A DNA stretch of 37,619 nucleotides from Bacilli bacterium (GCA_012516175.1 JAAYWZ010000075.1:1-37619), one strand, 5' to 3'. Counted from the stretch's first letter, positions 10,463 to 17,771 are shown. The notes: generated from the letters alone by a model not told the origin. Program-made: numbers and translations.

Positions 10463-11209
10463 TTATTTACTGATTAATAGCCTTTTTAGAACATCTTCTT
10501 CATCTAATAGTTGATGTTCTAAAAAGAAAACATGATGGTATCCTTTATAAAAATGATGATAAATTATGTGCTTATCAATTAATCTGCTTATAATAATTTT
10601 CTTTGGTAATTTCTTATTAGGATGCAAGTATTTATACCATAAAAAAGTAAAATATTCCTCTGATATGTTAAGATAGTTTTTAAGATTTATATAAATAAAA
10701 CTCATTAATATTATGCTTAAACTAGTTGTCTTAATGCAAATAATTACAAGAATTATTCCAGTAATAACCGAAAAAACACTTATAAGCTTTAAGACTAATT
10801 TATATGGTATAAAATATTGTTTTAAAGTCATGATGATTTTTCCCCCATCTAAGGGAATGATGGGGATAAGATTCATAAGAAAGATGTAATAAGAACTAGC
10901 AATGAAGACCTCATTTAATTTGAAAAACCGAACCAGAAAATATAATGAAAAACTAAAAAGGGGACCGCCCAGATAAATCAATAATTCTTTAAAATTTCGA
11001 TCATTTTGACACCCATCAAGATATAAGATACCACCAATTGGCGAAATCTCTAACAGAGTTACTTTCTTTTTAAATAGTTTAATGACAACAAGATGTCCTA
11101 ATTCATGTACACATAAACAAAGATAGAGTATAAGTACTTGATACAATAATCCAGAAAACAAACATAAAATTAAATATATTAATGTTAGTAATTGAAATCT
11201 AACTTTCAT
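10463..11209 (-). CDS. spoIVFB: Stage IV sporulation protein FB, M50 intramembrane metalloprotease
   Basis: Site-2-type protease that in Bacillus cleaves pro-SigmaK in the outer forespore membrane. The zinc motif HELGH is at residues 35-39 in a hydrophobic helix, and the third ligand region NLIPIIPLDGGK lies near residue 121. Several membrane helices. 248 residues, about 40 fewer than B. subtilis; the C-terminal part (the CBS domain in Bacillus) looks shortened. It overlaps the upstream spoIVFA by 4 nt and lies next to rplU, exactly as in B. subtilis. Confidence 0.9.
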   Translation of the reverse strand: MKVRFQLLTLIYLILCLFSGLLYQVLILYLCLCVHELGHLVVIKLFKKKVTLLEISPIGGILYLDGCQNDRNFKELLIYLGGPLFSFSLYFLVRFFKLNEVFIASSYYIFLMNLIPIIPLDGGKIIMTLKQYFIPYKLVLKLISVFSVITGIILVIICIKTTSLSIILMSFIYINLKNYLNISEEYFTFLWYKYLHPNKKLPKKIIISRLIDKHIIYHHFYKGYHHVFFLEHQLLDEEDVLKRLLISK

Positions 11210-11832
11210 TCTTCATTAATCACATCAATTACATCAAGATATTCTTTGTTATAATAAATGGCAAGATAATATTCACCATTAAAGTTTTCATTTATCCTTC
11301 CTAAACCTAAAACATCCCCTTTACTAATGATGCTATACATTCCTACTTCGATGTTTTCTAATAAGCCATAATGAAATTCTCTCCCTGATTCATCTTGAAT
11401 AACTAAAACTCTTCCTAATGACTCATCTTCGTAGATACGGATTACGATACCATCAGTTAAAGCTTGCACTGGTTCGGCATAATCTGTTTCAATGATAATT
11501 CCATTTAGATAATCCTTTGTATTATCAAGATCAATCACAATCGAGCCAACAAACTCGTCCTTCTGATAATTAGGGATGATGCCCACAAGAGTATTATCAA
11601 CAAAGCGTTTAACCTTCATGAAATTCATGTTTTTCGAAGCATAATCATAAATAAAATGTAATTTCTCATTACTTCTGCTTATTAGTAAACATAAAAGAAC
11701 GATGATACTTGCGAGGATTTGATTAAAGAGTTTCATTATATAAATAGAATAATGTTTTTTTTCTCGATAATGATTTGCATAAAATTGTTGGTGTTTCCGT
11801 TTCTTAATTATTTTTTTAAGTCTACGATTCAT
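11206..11832 (-). CDS. spoIVFA: Stage IV sporulation protein FA (SpoIVFB regulator, degenerate M23 domain)
   Basis: In Bacillus SpoIVFA tethers and inhibits SpoIVFB together with BofA. The product has a very basic N-terminus, one membrane helix (about residues 33-50) and a C-terminal LytM/M23-like domain (PVQALTDGIVIRIYED through HYGLLENIEVGMYS to KGDVLGLGRI). That domain lacks the zinc-binding H-x-H of active endopeptidases, as SpoIVFA does. Start at ATG 11832, 4 nt after GGGGTGA. Stop overlaps the start of spoIVFB. Identification rests on domain order plus synteny. Confidence 0.85.
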   Translation of the reverse strand: MNRRLKKIIKKRKHQQFYANHYREKKHYSIYIMKLFNQILASIIVLLCLLISRSNEKLHFIYDYASKNMNFMKVKRFVDNTLVGIIPNYQKDEFVGSIVIDLDNTKDYLNGIIIETDYAEPVQALTDGIVIRIYEDESLGRVLVIQDESGREFHYGLLENIEVGMYSIISKGDVLGLGRINENFNGEYYLAIYYNKEYLDVIDVINEE

Positions 11833-11891
11833 CAAATCACCCCTTGTCTACTACATCATATGAAAAATAACTAAATTTTATTAATAAATTT

Positions 11892-11917
11892 AAAAGACAC
11901 TAGATATCCTAGTGTCT
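11892..11917 (-). terminator. Intrinsic terminator of the coiled-coil gene
   Basis: A 9-bp stem (11895-11903 with 11909-11917, loop of 5) next to the stop codon, with TTTTAAATTT after it on the minus strand. Confidence 0.85.
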
Positions 11918-11919
11918 CA

Positions 11920-12216
11920 TTAGAGCCCTTCTTCATCATATTTAACTGGTAGACTAAGGCGCATCTCCACTGTTCTTAAACGTTCATTGAGCCGATTAAT
12001 CCTTCTTGTTTGGGCGACATTAACCTCATTCATGCGGTTAATCTCTTGATTGATTCGCATAATTTCTTGGTTTAACCGGGTTATCTCTTGCGCTTGCACA
12101 AGATTTTGACGTTCAAGTTGATCAATGCGTGCTTCCAAAGAAGCTTGGCGATATTGCGCTAAATAAGGATTAATATAATCGTTAGGGACTAACCGTTCTT
12201 CATGTTGATAATACAT
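11920..12216 (-). CDS. Small coiled-coil protein, unknown function
   Basis: I do not recognise a family. From the second in-frame ATG (12216, eight bases after GGGAG) the product has 98 residues. An N-terminal Tyr/Pro-containing part (VPNDYINPYLAQYRQ) leads into a long predicted coiled coil (about residues 26-86) with repeated Leu/Ile heptads (ARIDQLERQ, ITRLNQEIMRINQEINRMN) and a short acidic tail. There is no signal peptide or membrane segment. It is a single-gene unit with its own promoter and terminator, between spoIVFA and the zinc-ribbon/membrane gene. A Tyr/Pro-rich start plus coiled coil would suit a spore-coat or cytoskeletal scaffold, but that is speculation. Confidence 0.7.
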   Translation of the reverse strand: MYYQHEERLVPNDYINPYLAQYRQASLEARIDQLERQNLVQAQEITRLNQEIMRINQEINRMNEVNVAQTRRINRLNERLRTVEMRLSLPVKYDEEGL

Positions 12217-12260
12217 AGTGTACACTCCCATAGATTATTGTACACTATAATTTATGTCAA
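12216..12260 (-). promoter_or_regulatory. SigA promoter with palindromic operator-like repeats, before the coiled-coil gene
   Basis: Minus strand TTGACA (12255-12260, perfect), 17-bp spacer, TAATCT (12232-12237). A 9-bp inverted repeat (TAGTGTACA at 12239-12247 on the minus strand, TGTACACTA at 12216-12224) flanks the -10, one arm in the spacer and one at the start of transcription. Each arm contains the palindrome TGTACA. The layout suits a repressor dimer or pair of dimers; the regulator is unknown. Confidence 0.55.
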
Positions 12261-12284
12261 ATAGGTATAAATCGATAAGGCGCT

Positions 12285-12725
12285 TTACCTATATACTCCC
12301 TGAAGATAATCAAGCTTCATCTTGCCAAGTAGCGAGAAATAACCTAACCCAACAAAGAGAATACCTATTCCCAAATCTTGTAATGCAATTTTACGAGTTT
12401 CTGATAAAGAATAAACTAACATGATATTATCTAATGTGATTGATACATCAGCTTGATAAAGCATAATGATAACCACAAGGATATGTGCAATTAATAATGC
12501 CAGTAGACAAGGGATGATTAAGAGATACTTCGATAGTCTTGTCACAACCCCACCAAAAAGTTTATAACCTTGATAGGCACCGTAACAGATTAACATCCCG
12601 AATACAGCCGCGTAGCCCCAAATTATCGCTAACACAATCCAAGGGAAACTTGCGACTATTGCCCCAATTAATGCACCAAGTAATCCTTTTCCGTAATGTT
12701 TAGGTAGATTATTAAAGGCTTCCTG
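12285..12725 (-). CDS. C-terminal membrane part of the zinc-ribbon/membrane gene (after in-frame TGA)
   Basis: This stretch is in the same reading frame as the gene just upstream (12726-13205) and is separated from it only by one TGA codon. It begins QEAFNNLPKHYGKGLLGA and continues through a Gly-rich first helix, GYKLFGG, and about four membrane helices to TAA at 12285. There is no ATG, GTG or TTG with a ribosome site near its beginning. The first possible in-frame start, GTG 12635, would remove the conserved first helix. I therefore read it as the second half of one protein of about 306 codons, made only by readthrough of UGA (context UGA-C) or else broken. Function unknown; zinc-ribbon plus membrane-helix proteins of this layout occur in Bacillota. 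Confidence 0.65.
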   Translation of the reverse strand, partial: QEAFNNLPKHYGKGLLGALIGAIVASFPWIVLAIIWGYAAVFGMLICYGAYQGYKLFGGVVTRLSKYLLIIPCLLALLIAHILVVIIMLYQADVSITLDNIMLVYSLSETRKIALQDLGIGILFVGLGYFSLLGKMKLDYLQGVYR

Positions 12726-13205
12726 TCACTTTTTCATTTTTGATTCAAACTCTTCACGACATTTACTGTGACAATGATATTTGATCTTATTGATTATTAC
12801 AGTAGAATCACTATCATTACCTTTACAATATCGACAGACTTTTTCATAACTAATATTAATATCCTTTAAGAACTTGATAACTGTATTAATTAAATGATGA
12901 AATTCTTCAATCTTAAATTTCTTATAAACCTCAAGGAGTCTAATAACTAAGACATTTAAATCATCAATGACATATTCTCTAATCTTTAAATTCAAACTAT
13001 TTGCTTTCAGAAATACCATTAACTGTTCTTTTTGTTCCTGTGTAGGATCATTTAGAGGAATATAGATGATTCTGCCATTATTACGGGGGTCAAAATAATC
13101 AATATAGTTTCTTACCGTAATTAAGTAATCATCAATATTAATATAGAGATAGTTCTTGTGGTACTCATAATGATATGTTTCAGCTAGTTGTTTTAATAAA
13201 CTCAC
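12726..13205 (-). CDS. N-terminal zinc-ribbon part of a predicted membrane protein, ends at in-frame TGA
   Basis: From GTG 13205 (AGGAGAAGG 4 nt upstream) 159 residues run to a TGA. The N-terminal part (SLLKQLAETYHYEYH through IIYIPLND) is a soluble mixed alpha/beta region. Near the C-terminal end a likely zinc ribbon CRYC-x(17)-CHSKC with a nearby His is visible. In same-frame continuation after the TGA comes a Gly-rich multi-helix membrane domain (12285-12725). A zinc-finger soluble domain joined to a membrane tail is a sensible single protein, so the TGA looks like an interruption rather than a natural end. Function unknown. A GyrI-like gene ends 26 nt upstream, so the two are probably cotranscribed. 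Confidence 0.65.
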   Translation of the reverse strand: MSLLKQLAETYHYEYHKNYLYINIDDYLITVRNYIDYFDPRNNGRIIYIPLNDPTQEQKEQLMVFLKANSLNLKIREYVIDDLNVLVIRLLEVYKKFKIEEFHHLINTVIKFLKDINISYEKVCRYCKGNDSDSTVIINKIKYHCHSKCREEFESKMKK

Positions 13206-13231
13206 TGATCCTTCTCCTCTCAATAACATAC

Positions 13232-13753
13232 CTACTTAACGAAGAAACAGATATCGAGAATTACTTCTCCCTTTTCATCTGGTTCTGTAAAACGGGGACA
13301 ATTATAACGTTCAAAGAACCACAACTCATCCAACTCATTTGGAAGAGCATCCATTCCATTTTCCCTAATCTTCTTTAAACACTCTTCTTCCATGCAATAA
13401 ATAGCAGGAATTTCCCCTTTAACCCAAGCCACTCCAAGCTTACTTTCCGGAAAATCTACTGAACTGAATCCTTCTGGTACTATAGTATCTTCTGGTAGGA
13501 ACATCCCAATCCAGTATTCAAATCTCGCGTCTGGTTTTACCCGCATTAAACCAACATAACAATCAGCTTCTACAAAAAAGTCTTTCAAATCTCCTTGATA
13601 AGTAGCTTCTAGAACATTAAACCAACCATGTTCAAACCATTCATCCCATTTAGCACTAAAAGAGCCATTAATCCGATCTTCAGCAAAATACCGCTTACCG
13701 ATAAAACGTGTTTTGGGCATAGTTTCTACATAAACCTTAATAATTTCTGGCAT
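13232..13753 (-). CDS. GyrI-like small-molecule-binding domain protein
   Basis: A 173-residue stand-alone effector-binding (GyrI/AraC-E-bind type) domain. It has the typical opening IIKVYVETMPKTRFIGKRY, a middle YVGLMRV strand and a C-terminal strand motif PRFTEPDEKGEVILDICFFV. There is no DNA-binding domain attached. Such proteins bind small molecules, and some inhibit gyrase or hydrolyse cyclopropanoid toxins; which applies here is unknown. GAGGGG lies 6 nt before the ATG. It precedes the zinc-ribbon/membrane gene. Confidence 0.8.
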   Translation of the reverse strand: MPEIIKVYVETMPKTRFIGKRYFAEDRINGSFSAKWDEWFEHGWFNVLEATYQGDLKDFFVEADCYVGLMRVKPDARFEYWIGMFLPEDTIVPEGFSSVDFPESKLGVAWVKGEIPAIYCMEEECLKKIRENGMDALPNELDELWFFERYNCPRFTEPDEKGEVILDICFFVK

Positions 13754-13822
13754 TTTTTTCCCCTCTTAATATATTTATTTATGTTCATCTTAACATAGGA
13801 AAACTTAAAAATAAAGATGTTT

Positions 13823-15055
13823 TTAAATATACCTTGCTTCACGTAAACTTACATAACCTTCCGTCCCAATGATAATATGGTCTAGTACTTCAATCCCCAT
13901 TAACTCACCGATTTCAACTAATCTTTTGGTGACATTGATATCTTGTGGACTTGGTGTAGGATCGTTGGATCGAATGAAGCATGCTTCACCCTTCCACAGA
14001 ACCGTACGTACGACTTTCACCGTATACGGCTCGCTGGTGTTACCCTGTCTTTCTTCCCCCTGCTTACCTCATTACAAGAAAACTTTGGGTACTACAAAGA
14101 CTCCGTTACCCTATGCATAAACACTTAGGTAATCCCTGCCTTTTGTCTAATAATAGATTCGTAGTGATTAGGTATCCCTTTTGATGTTTTCCTATTACCT
14201 AGGACTAGTGGACAACCCTTACGATGATGGAACTAGCGAAAAAAGATCCATCATTTTGTCCAACTTACCTCTTAACTATCGTAGATAAGTGAGATTCCAC
14301 TCCTATCCATCTAGGATTCAAGCAGTATAGCCTTTACCATCCACTACTTGGCTAAAAAGAACCTTTCTAGATAGTTTCAAAAGATTCTCTCTTTACGCAT
14401 CATGCTTTTGTCCCTCTATAAGGTTTCCCTGCAAGGTTAGATGCTCACCAGAGAACATTGTAAGGAGTTCTCGATTACTAAGTAATCACTACTATTAGAC
14501 CCTGTGCAGGCGCACTCCGCTGGGATGATTATGAACCACAATAATTGAAGCACAACCATGGCGTAAAGCTTCCTTAAAGACTTCAATGGGACTAACATTT
14601 GCCCTTGTTAAGGTACCTTTAAAGAGGACTTTCTTTGCGAGAATTCGATTTTTCGCATCTAAATAAATGCCAATAAAATGCTCCTGTTCTAGTTGCTTAA
14701 TTTCTTCCGCAATGTATTCTGCACATTCACTGGGCGATTTGATTTGATAACCACGCTCAATTACCGCACCATTAATTCTAACTGCAAGTTCAATTGTCGC
14801 TAGTAACTGAATCGCTTTAGTCCTGCCTATACCTTTTATGTTTAATAGTTCATCAATTGTAAGATGTTTAAGACTAGCGAGATGAGGATACTTATTAATA
14901 AGTTCCTGTGCTAAAGTAAGGGCGGATTTCTGTTTCGAACCAGTTCGAAGTATAATGGCAATTAACTCGACATTGCTTAAATAATTAGCACCTCTTTTCT
15001 CTAGTTTTTCTCGTGGCCGTTCTGATTCAGGTAAATCTTTGATTTTATAATGCAT
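13823..15055 (-). CDS. radC: RadC JAMM-domain protein, two exons split by a group II intron
   Basis: RadC (MPN/JAMM metalloprotein of uncertain role, once linked to DNA repair). Exon 1 is 14516-15055 (180 codons) and exon 2 is 13823-13963 (46 codons plus stop); joined they give 226 residues, the normal RadC length. The N-terminal helix-hairpin-helix ([15 protein letters not shown]) is in exon 1. The metal-binding JAMM motif H175-N-H177-P-S-G180 ends exon 1, and D181-P-T-P-S185-P-Q-D188 opens exon 2, so the join restores H-x-H-P-x-G-x(3)-P-S-x-x-D exactly, in phase 0. Unspliced, exon 1 reads six residues into the intron and stops. AAGGAGGG lies 4 nt before the ATG. The position between the spoIIB-like gene and the spoIVFA region matches B. 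subtilis. Confidence 0.93.
13964..14515 (-). mobile_element. ORF-less group II intron (552 nt) inside radC, sense orientation
   Basis: The 5' end is GTGCGCC at 14515 and the 3' end AC at 13964. Domain V is the 34-nt element at 13999-14032 (minus GAGCCGTATACGGTGAAAGT continuing to ACGGTTC), with the AGC triad and a GAAA tetraloop. Domain VI (13964-13998) folds as a hairpin with a bulged A at 13970, seven bases from the 3' splice site. EBS1 (TTCGCT, 14235-14240) lies in the loop of an 8-bp stem and pairs with exon bases AGCGGA (one G-U). EBS2 (GGATGG, 14337-14342) lies in another loop and pairs with exon TCATCC (one G-U). Having both EBS1 and EBS2 argues against class IIC. The start resembles that of Ll.LtrB. 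No reverse transcriptase/maturase frame is present on either strand, so splicing would need a maturase in trans. This accounts for the 550-base stretch without a gene. Confidence 0.93.
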
Positions 15056-15087
15056 CTTACCCTCCTTTCTTGCATATCTTTATACGC

Positions 15088-15112
15088 AAAAAAAAGGAAG
15101 GTTACCCTTCCT
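15088..15112 (-). terminator. Intrinsic terminator of the SPOR-domain gene
   Basis: A 7-bp GC-rich stem (15095-15101 with 15106-15112, loop of 4) next to the stop codon, followed on the minus strand by TTTTTTT. Confidence 0.88.
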
Positions 15113-15731
15113 ATAGTAGTAAATTAACGATATTCTGATAGACCAATAGTTTGTAAATCATCGTATTATTAGAAGTTAGTTCAGCATTTAGAATCTGTAA
15201 ACTGTTGAATAAATCCATCTTTACCACATCTACTAACTCTAAGTAATCATCGGTAAAGATGACTGGTTTATTCTTTAAGAGGGATAGATAATAATTGATT
15301 GACATGTAATAAAAAGTATACTCGCTAGAATCAGAATCTAAATCATTTAAATAGTAATATAATTTCCTGGTTTTAATCAAATAATCATAACCATTCTGAG
15401 TTAAGATATCTGTTTCTTTTTCAAAGTAATAGGGATTAGTGCTTATTCCTAAATAAACAAAGAAACTACTATATTCTCTAACCACTAACCCTTGTAAACC
15501 TAACTCATTTAACTTATTCAAAAAGGCATTAGCTTGGGCTTCATCATAATAATGCGCTGCTTGGAGTATGTAGACATCATCATGATAATTAATCGCATTA
15601 GCATAAATAGCATCATTTCTTAACATGCTTCTACCAAGAAAATTGCCAAAAAGAATACCGAGAAATAACGCACATATTCCTTGAAGTAATAATTTGAACT
15701 CTGGTGTAAAGTAACGTCTCATCCCCCTCAC
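15111..15731 (-). CDS. SpoIIB-like SPOR-domain membrane protein
   Basis: The 206-residue product has a basic N-terminus, one membrane helix (about residues 13-32, LLLQGICALFLGILFG) and an extracytoplasmic SPOR-like repeat (VYILQAAHYYDEAQANAFLN through FVYLGISTN and on to YDYLIKT), then a helical C-terminus. SPOR domains bind denuded glycan at division septa. In B. subtilis spoIIB, which encodes a SPOR-domain septal sporulation protein, lies between radC and folC, as here. Similarity is by architecture and place, so I give no gene symbol. It ends in TAG followed by a terminator. Confidence 0.65.
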   Translation of the reverse strand: MRGMRRYFTPEFKLLLQGICALFLGILFGNFLGRSMLRNDAIYANAINYHDDVYILQAAHYYDEAQANAFLNKLNELGLQGLVVREYSSFFVYLGISTNPYYFEKETDILTQNGYDYLIKTRKLYYYLNDLDSDSSEYTFYYMSINYYLSLLKNKPVIFTDDYLELVDVVKMDLFNSLQILNAELTSNNTMIYKLLVYQNIVNLLL

Positions 15732-15770
15732 CTCAAATATATATTTACCATAACAACATATAAAAACTTA

Positions 15771-17060
15771 TCAAGCAATGTCGATGGATTTAAGAAAGCT
15801 AATCACATTAGATATAAAATACAAGGAACCTGTCACAAGCAGCAACTCATCGTCTTTTATCGAGTTGATTTTTGCTTTTAGGACATGCTCATAATCCTCA
15901 TCATAACTAACATTTTCCTTATTTGTTTGTTCATAGAGATTTTTGGCAGTATTAGCACGATAAAAGTTAAAACTAGTTAAGATTAGTTCAGTACTAATTG
16001 ATTGTAAGAGTTCTAGCATTGGCTTAGTATCCTTATCTTTTAATGCCGCAAATACGGTATTGATCTTATATCCCTCAGTGAGAAAATGTTTCATCGCTTC
16101 AACTAAGGTTTTAACCCCATCAATATTATGGGAACCATCAATAATAATTAAGGGTTTCTTACAAATAACTTCTAAGCGACCGATCCATTTGGCATTTTTT
16201 AAGCCATTATAAATATATTCATCTTTAATAATAATCTTGTCATGATTCATGGCATACTCATACATTTTCAAAGCTAATAAGACATTTTTTAACTGATGAT
16301 ACCCTAACATGGGGATACTTAATTTCAGATTCTTATAAGTAAACTTCATCCCTTCATCGCTATATTCCGGATTAATAATCTCCTTGTGATTACAAATGAT
16401 AAGTTTACTTCCAACTTTAGCACAATAATCTTGAAAAACCTTTAAAACACTTTCATTAGTCTCGGTAGTAAAGATGGGAATATTGGGTTTGGCAATCCCA
16501 ATCTTTTCATAACCAATCTTCTCAAGCGTATCCCCCAAAACATTCATATGATCATAGGAAATATTGGTTATTCCTCCTGCAATAGGTATGATTAAGTTAG
16601 TCGCATCATATCTTCCACCTAAACCTACTTCATAAATGACATAATCAACTTGTTTCTCATAAAAGTAAAGATATGATAGTAAGGTTACGATTTCAAATTC
16701 TGTCATATCATCATTTAATTCTTGTTCCACTTGATTTACGATCTCATAAATCTTATTAGCATATAATACTAAATCAGCATCGCTAATATATTCATTATTA
16801 ATTTGAATTCTTTCATTAAAACAAATAATATAGGGGGAAATATAGATGCCAACCCTAAATCCTGAAGCCATTAAAAGATGATTGAGATAGTTAACAGTAG
16901 AACCCTTACCATTAGTACCGGCGATATGTAAGGTTTTAAGTTTTAATTCCGGATTTCCTAATAACTCACAGGCTCGCTTAATTCGTGTTAAGTGTAACTT
17001 CATTGAAAATTTACTATGATTAGCTAACCATTCTAAGAATTCTTCCTTTGTCGTAAACAT
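15771..17060 (-). CDS. folC: Folylpolyglutamate/dihydrofolate synthase FolC
   Basis: Adds glutamates to folates (and dihydropteroate to dihydrofolate in bifunctional forms). P-loop GTNGKGSTVNYL near residue 35, Mur-ligase-type central domain (TNISYDHMNVLGDT), and C-terminal IIIDGSHNIDG. From ATG 17060 the protein has 429 residues, normal. I choose this start because AAAGGAG is 8 nt upstream and an intrinsic terminator lies between it and nth; the earlier ATG at 17105 would start inside that terminator. Confidence 0.95.
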   Translation of the reverse strand: MFTTKEEFLEWLANHSKFSMKLHLTRIKRACELLGNPELKLKTLHIAGTNGKGSTVNYLNHLLMASGFRVGIYISPYIICFNERIQINNEYISDADLVLYANKIYEIVNQVEQELNDDMTEFEIVTLLSYLYFYEKQVDYVIYEVGLGGRYDATNLIIPIAGGITNISYDHMNVLGDTLEKIGYEKIGIAKPNIPIFTTETNESVLKVFQDYCAKVGSKLIICNHKEIINPEYSDEGMKFTYKNLKLSIPMLGYHQLKNVLLALKMYEYAMNHDKIIIKDEYIYNGLKNAKWIGRLEVICKKPLIIIDGSHNIDGVKTLVEAMKHFLTEGYKINTVFAALKDKDTKPMLELLQSISTELILTSFNFYRANTAKNLYEQTNKENVSYDEDYEHVLKAKINSIKDDELLLVTGSLYFISNVISFLKSIDIA

Positions 17061-17075
17061 TTTATTATCTCCTTT

Positions 17076-17103
17076 AAAAAAGTCAAAGGGTATTACCTTT
17101 GAC
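17076..17103 (-). terminator. Terminator between nth and folC, abutting the folC ribosome site
   Basis: An 8-bp stem (17082-17089 with 17096-17103, loop of 6) then TTTTTT on the minus strand, directly followed by AAAGGAG of folC. It may end the dnaD-nth transcript or act as an attenuator for folC, since I see no separate folC promoter. Confidence 0.75.
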
Positions 17104-17104
17104 A

Positions 17105-17749
17105 TTATTTTTCCTTATTTTTATAGTTTGTCTTATAATACCGACAAATACTTGTTAACTTGCATTCATGACACTTAGGATTTCGCGCAAAACAGTGATA
17201 CCTACCAAAAAAGATCATTTGATGATGTAACTTATGCCACATATGTTCAGGAAAGAATGTATTTAACTTCCTTTCTACTTCTAAAACCGAATCAGTCTCT
17301 TCGGCAATCTGTAACCTCTTACTTACTCTTTCTACATGAGTATCTACCGCAAAGGCAGCTTGTCCATAAGCGACTGACAAAATCACATTAGCGGTTTTCC
17401 GCCCCACACCAGGAAGTTTCAGCAAATCTTCTCTGGTAGATGGAACATTTCCCCCATAATCTTTTAAAAGTATTTCCGCTGTTTGCTTAATATTTTTTGC
17501 TTTATTATGATACAATCCTAGAGTTTTTATCTCTTCCTCAATTTCCACTATACTAGCCTTGGCATAATCCTCAGGTTTATTAAACTTCTTAAAGAGAGTT
17601 TCAGTTACGCGATTGACACTCTTATCTGTTGTTTGGCTAGAGAGAATGACCGCAATAAGTAGTTCAAAAGGATTACTATGATTTAATTCACACTTAGCAT
17701 CAGGAAACATCTCATCTAAAACATCCATGATTAAGGTTACTTTATCCAT
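17105..17749 (-). CDS. nth: Endonuclease III (base-excision repair glycosylase/AP lyase)
   Basis: Removes oxidised pyrimidines and cuts the abasic site. Helix-hairpin-helix LPGVGRKTANVILS with the catalytic Lys, VDTHVERV with the catalytic Asp, and the 4Fe-4S loop C-x(6)-C-x(2)-C-x(5)-C near the end (CFARNPKCHECKLTSIC). 214 residues, full length. It follows dnaD by 22 nt, the same dnaD-nth pairing as in B. subtilis. Confidence 0.97.
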   Translation of the reverse strand: MDKVTLIMDVLDEMFPDAKCELNHSNPFELLIAVILSSQTTDKSVNRVTETLFKKFNKPEDYAKASIVEIEEEIKTLGLYHNKAKNIKQTAEILLKDYGGNVPSTREDLLKLPGVGRKTANVILSVAYGQAAFAVDTHVERVSKRLQIAEETDSVLEVERKLNTFFPEHMWHKLHHQMIFFGRYHCFARNPKCHECKLTSICRYYKTNYKNKEK

Positions 17750-17771
17750 AATTTAAGTTTTCCTCATCTAA

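Noticed and set aside
12285-12635. Independent 116-residue membrane protein starting at GTG 12635
   Set aside because: That start has no ribosome site and cuts off a conserved-looking Gly-rich first helix that is in frame with the upstream zinc-ribbon gene.
12726-12728. Mycoplasma-type code (TGA = Trp) to explain the split zinc-ribbon/membrane gene
   Set aside because: TGA ends aroA and aroB in tight 4-nt overlaps with following genes, and other genes use TGG for Trp throughout.
13823-14020. Separate 65-residue gene containing the RadC C-terminus
   Set aside because: Its first 19 codons are intron domains V and VI; only the part from 13963 onward is RadC exon 2.
13869-14184. Plus-strand open frames of 60-83 codons across the radC insert
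   Set aside because: They run antisense through the group II intron's structured domains and resemble no protein; no ribosome sites.
13964-14515. Insertion sequence or MITE in radC
   Set aside because: No terminal inverted repeats or target duplication; ends and domain V/VI fit a group II intron, and the exon join is exact.
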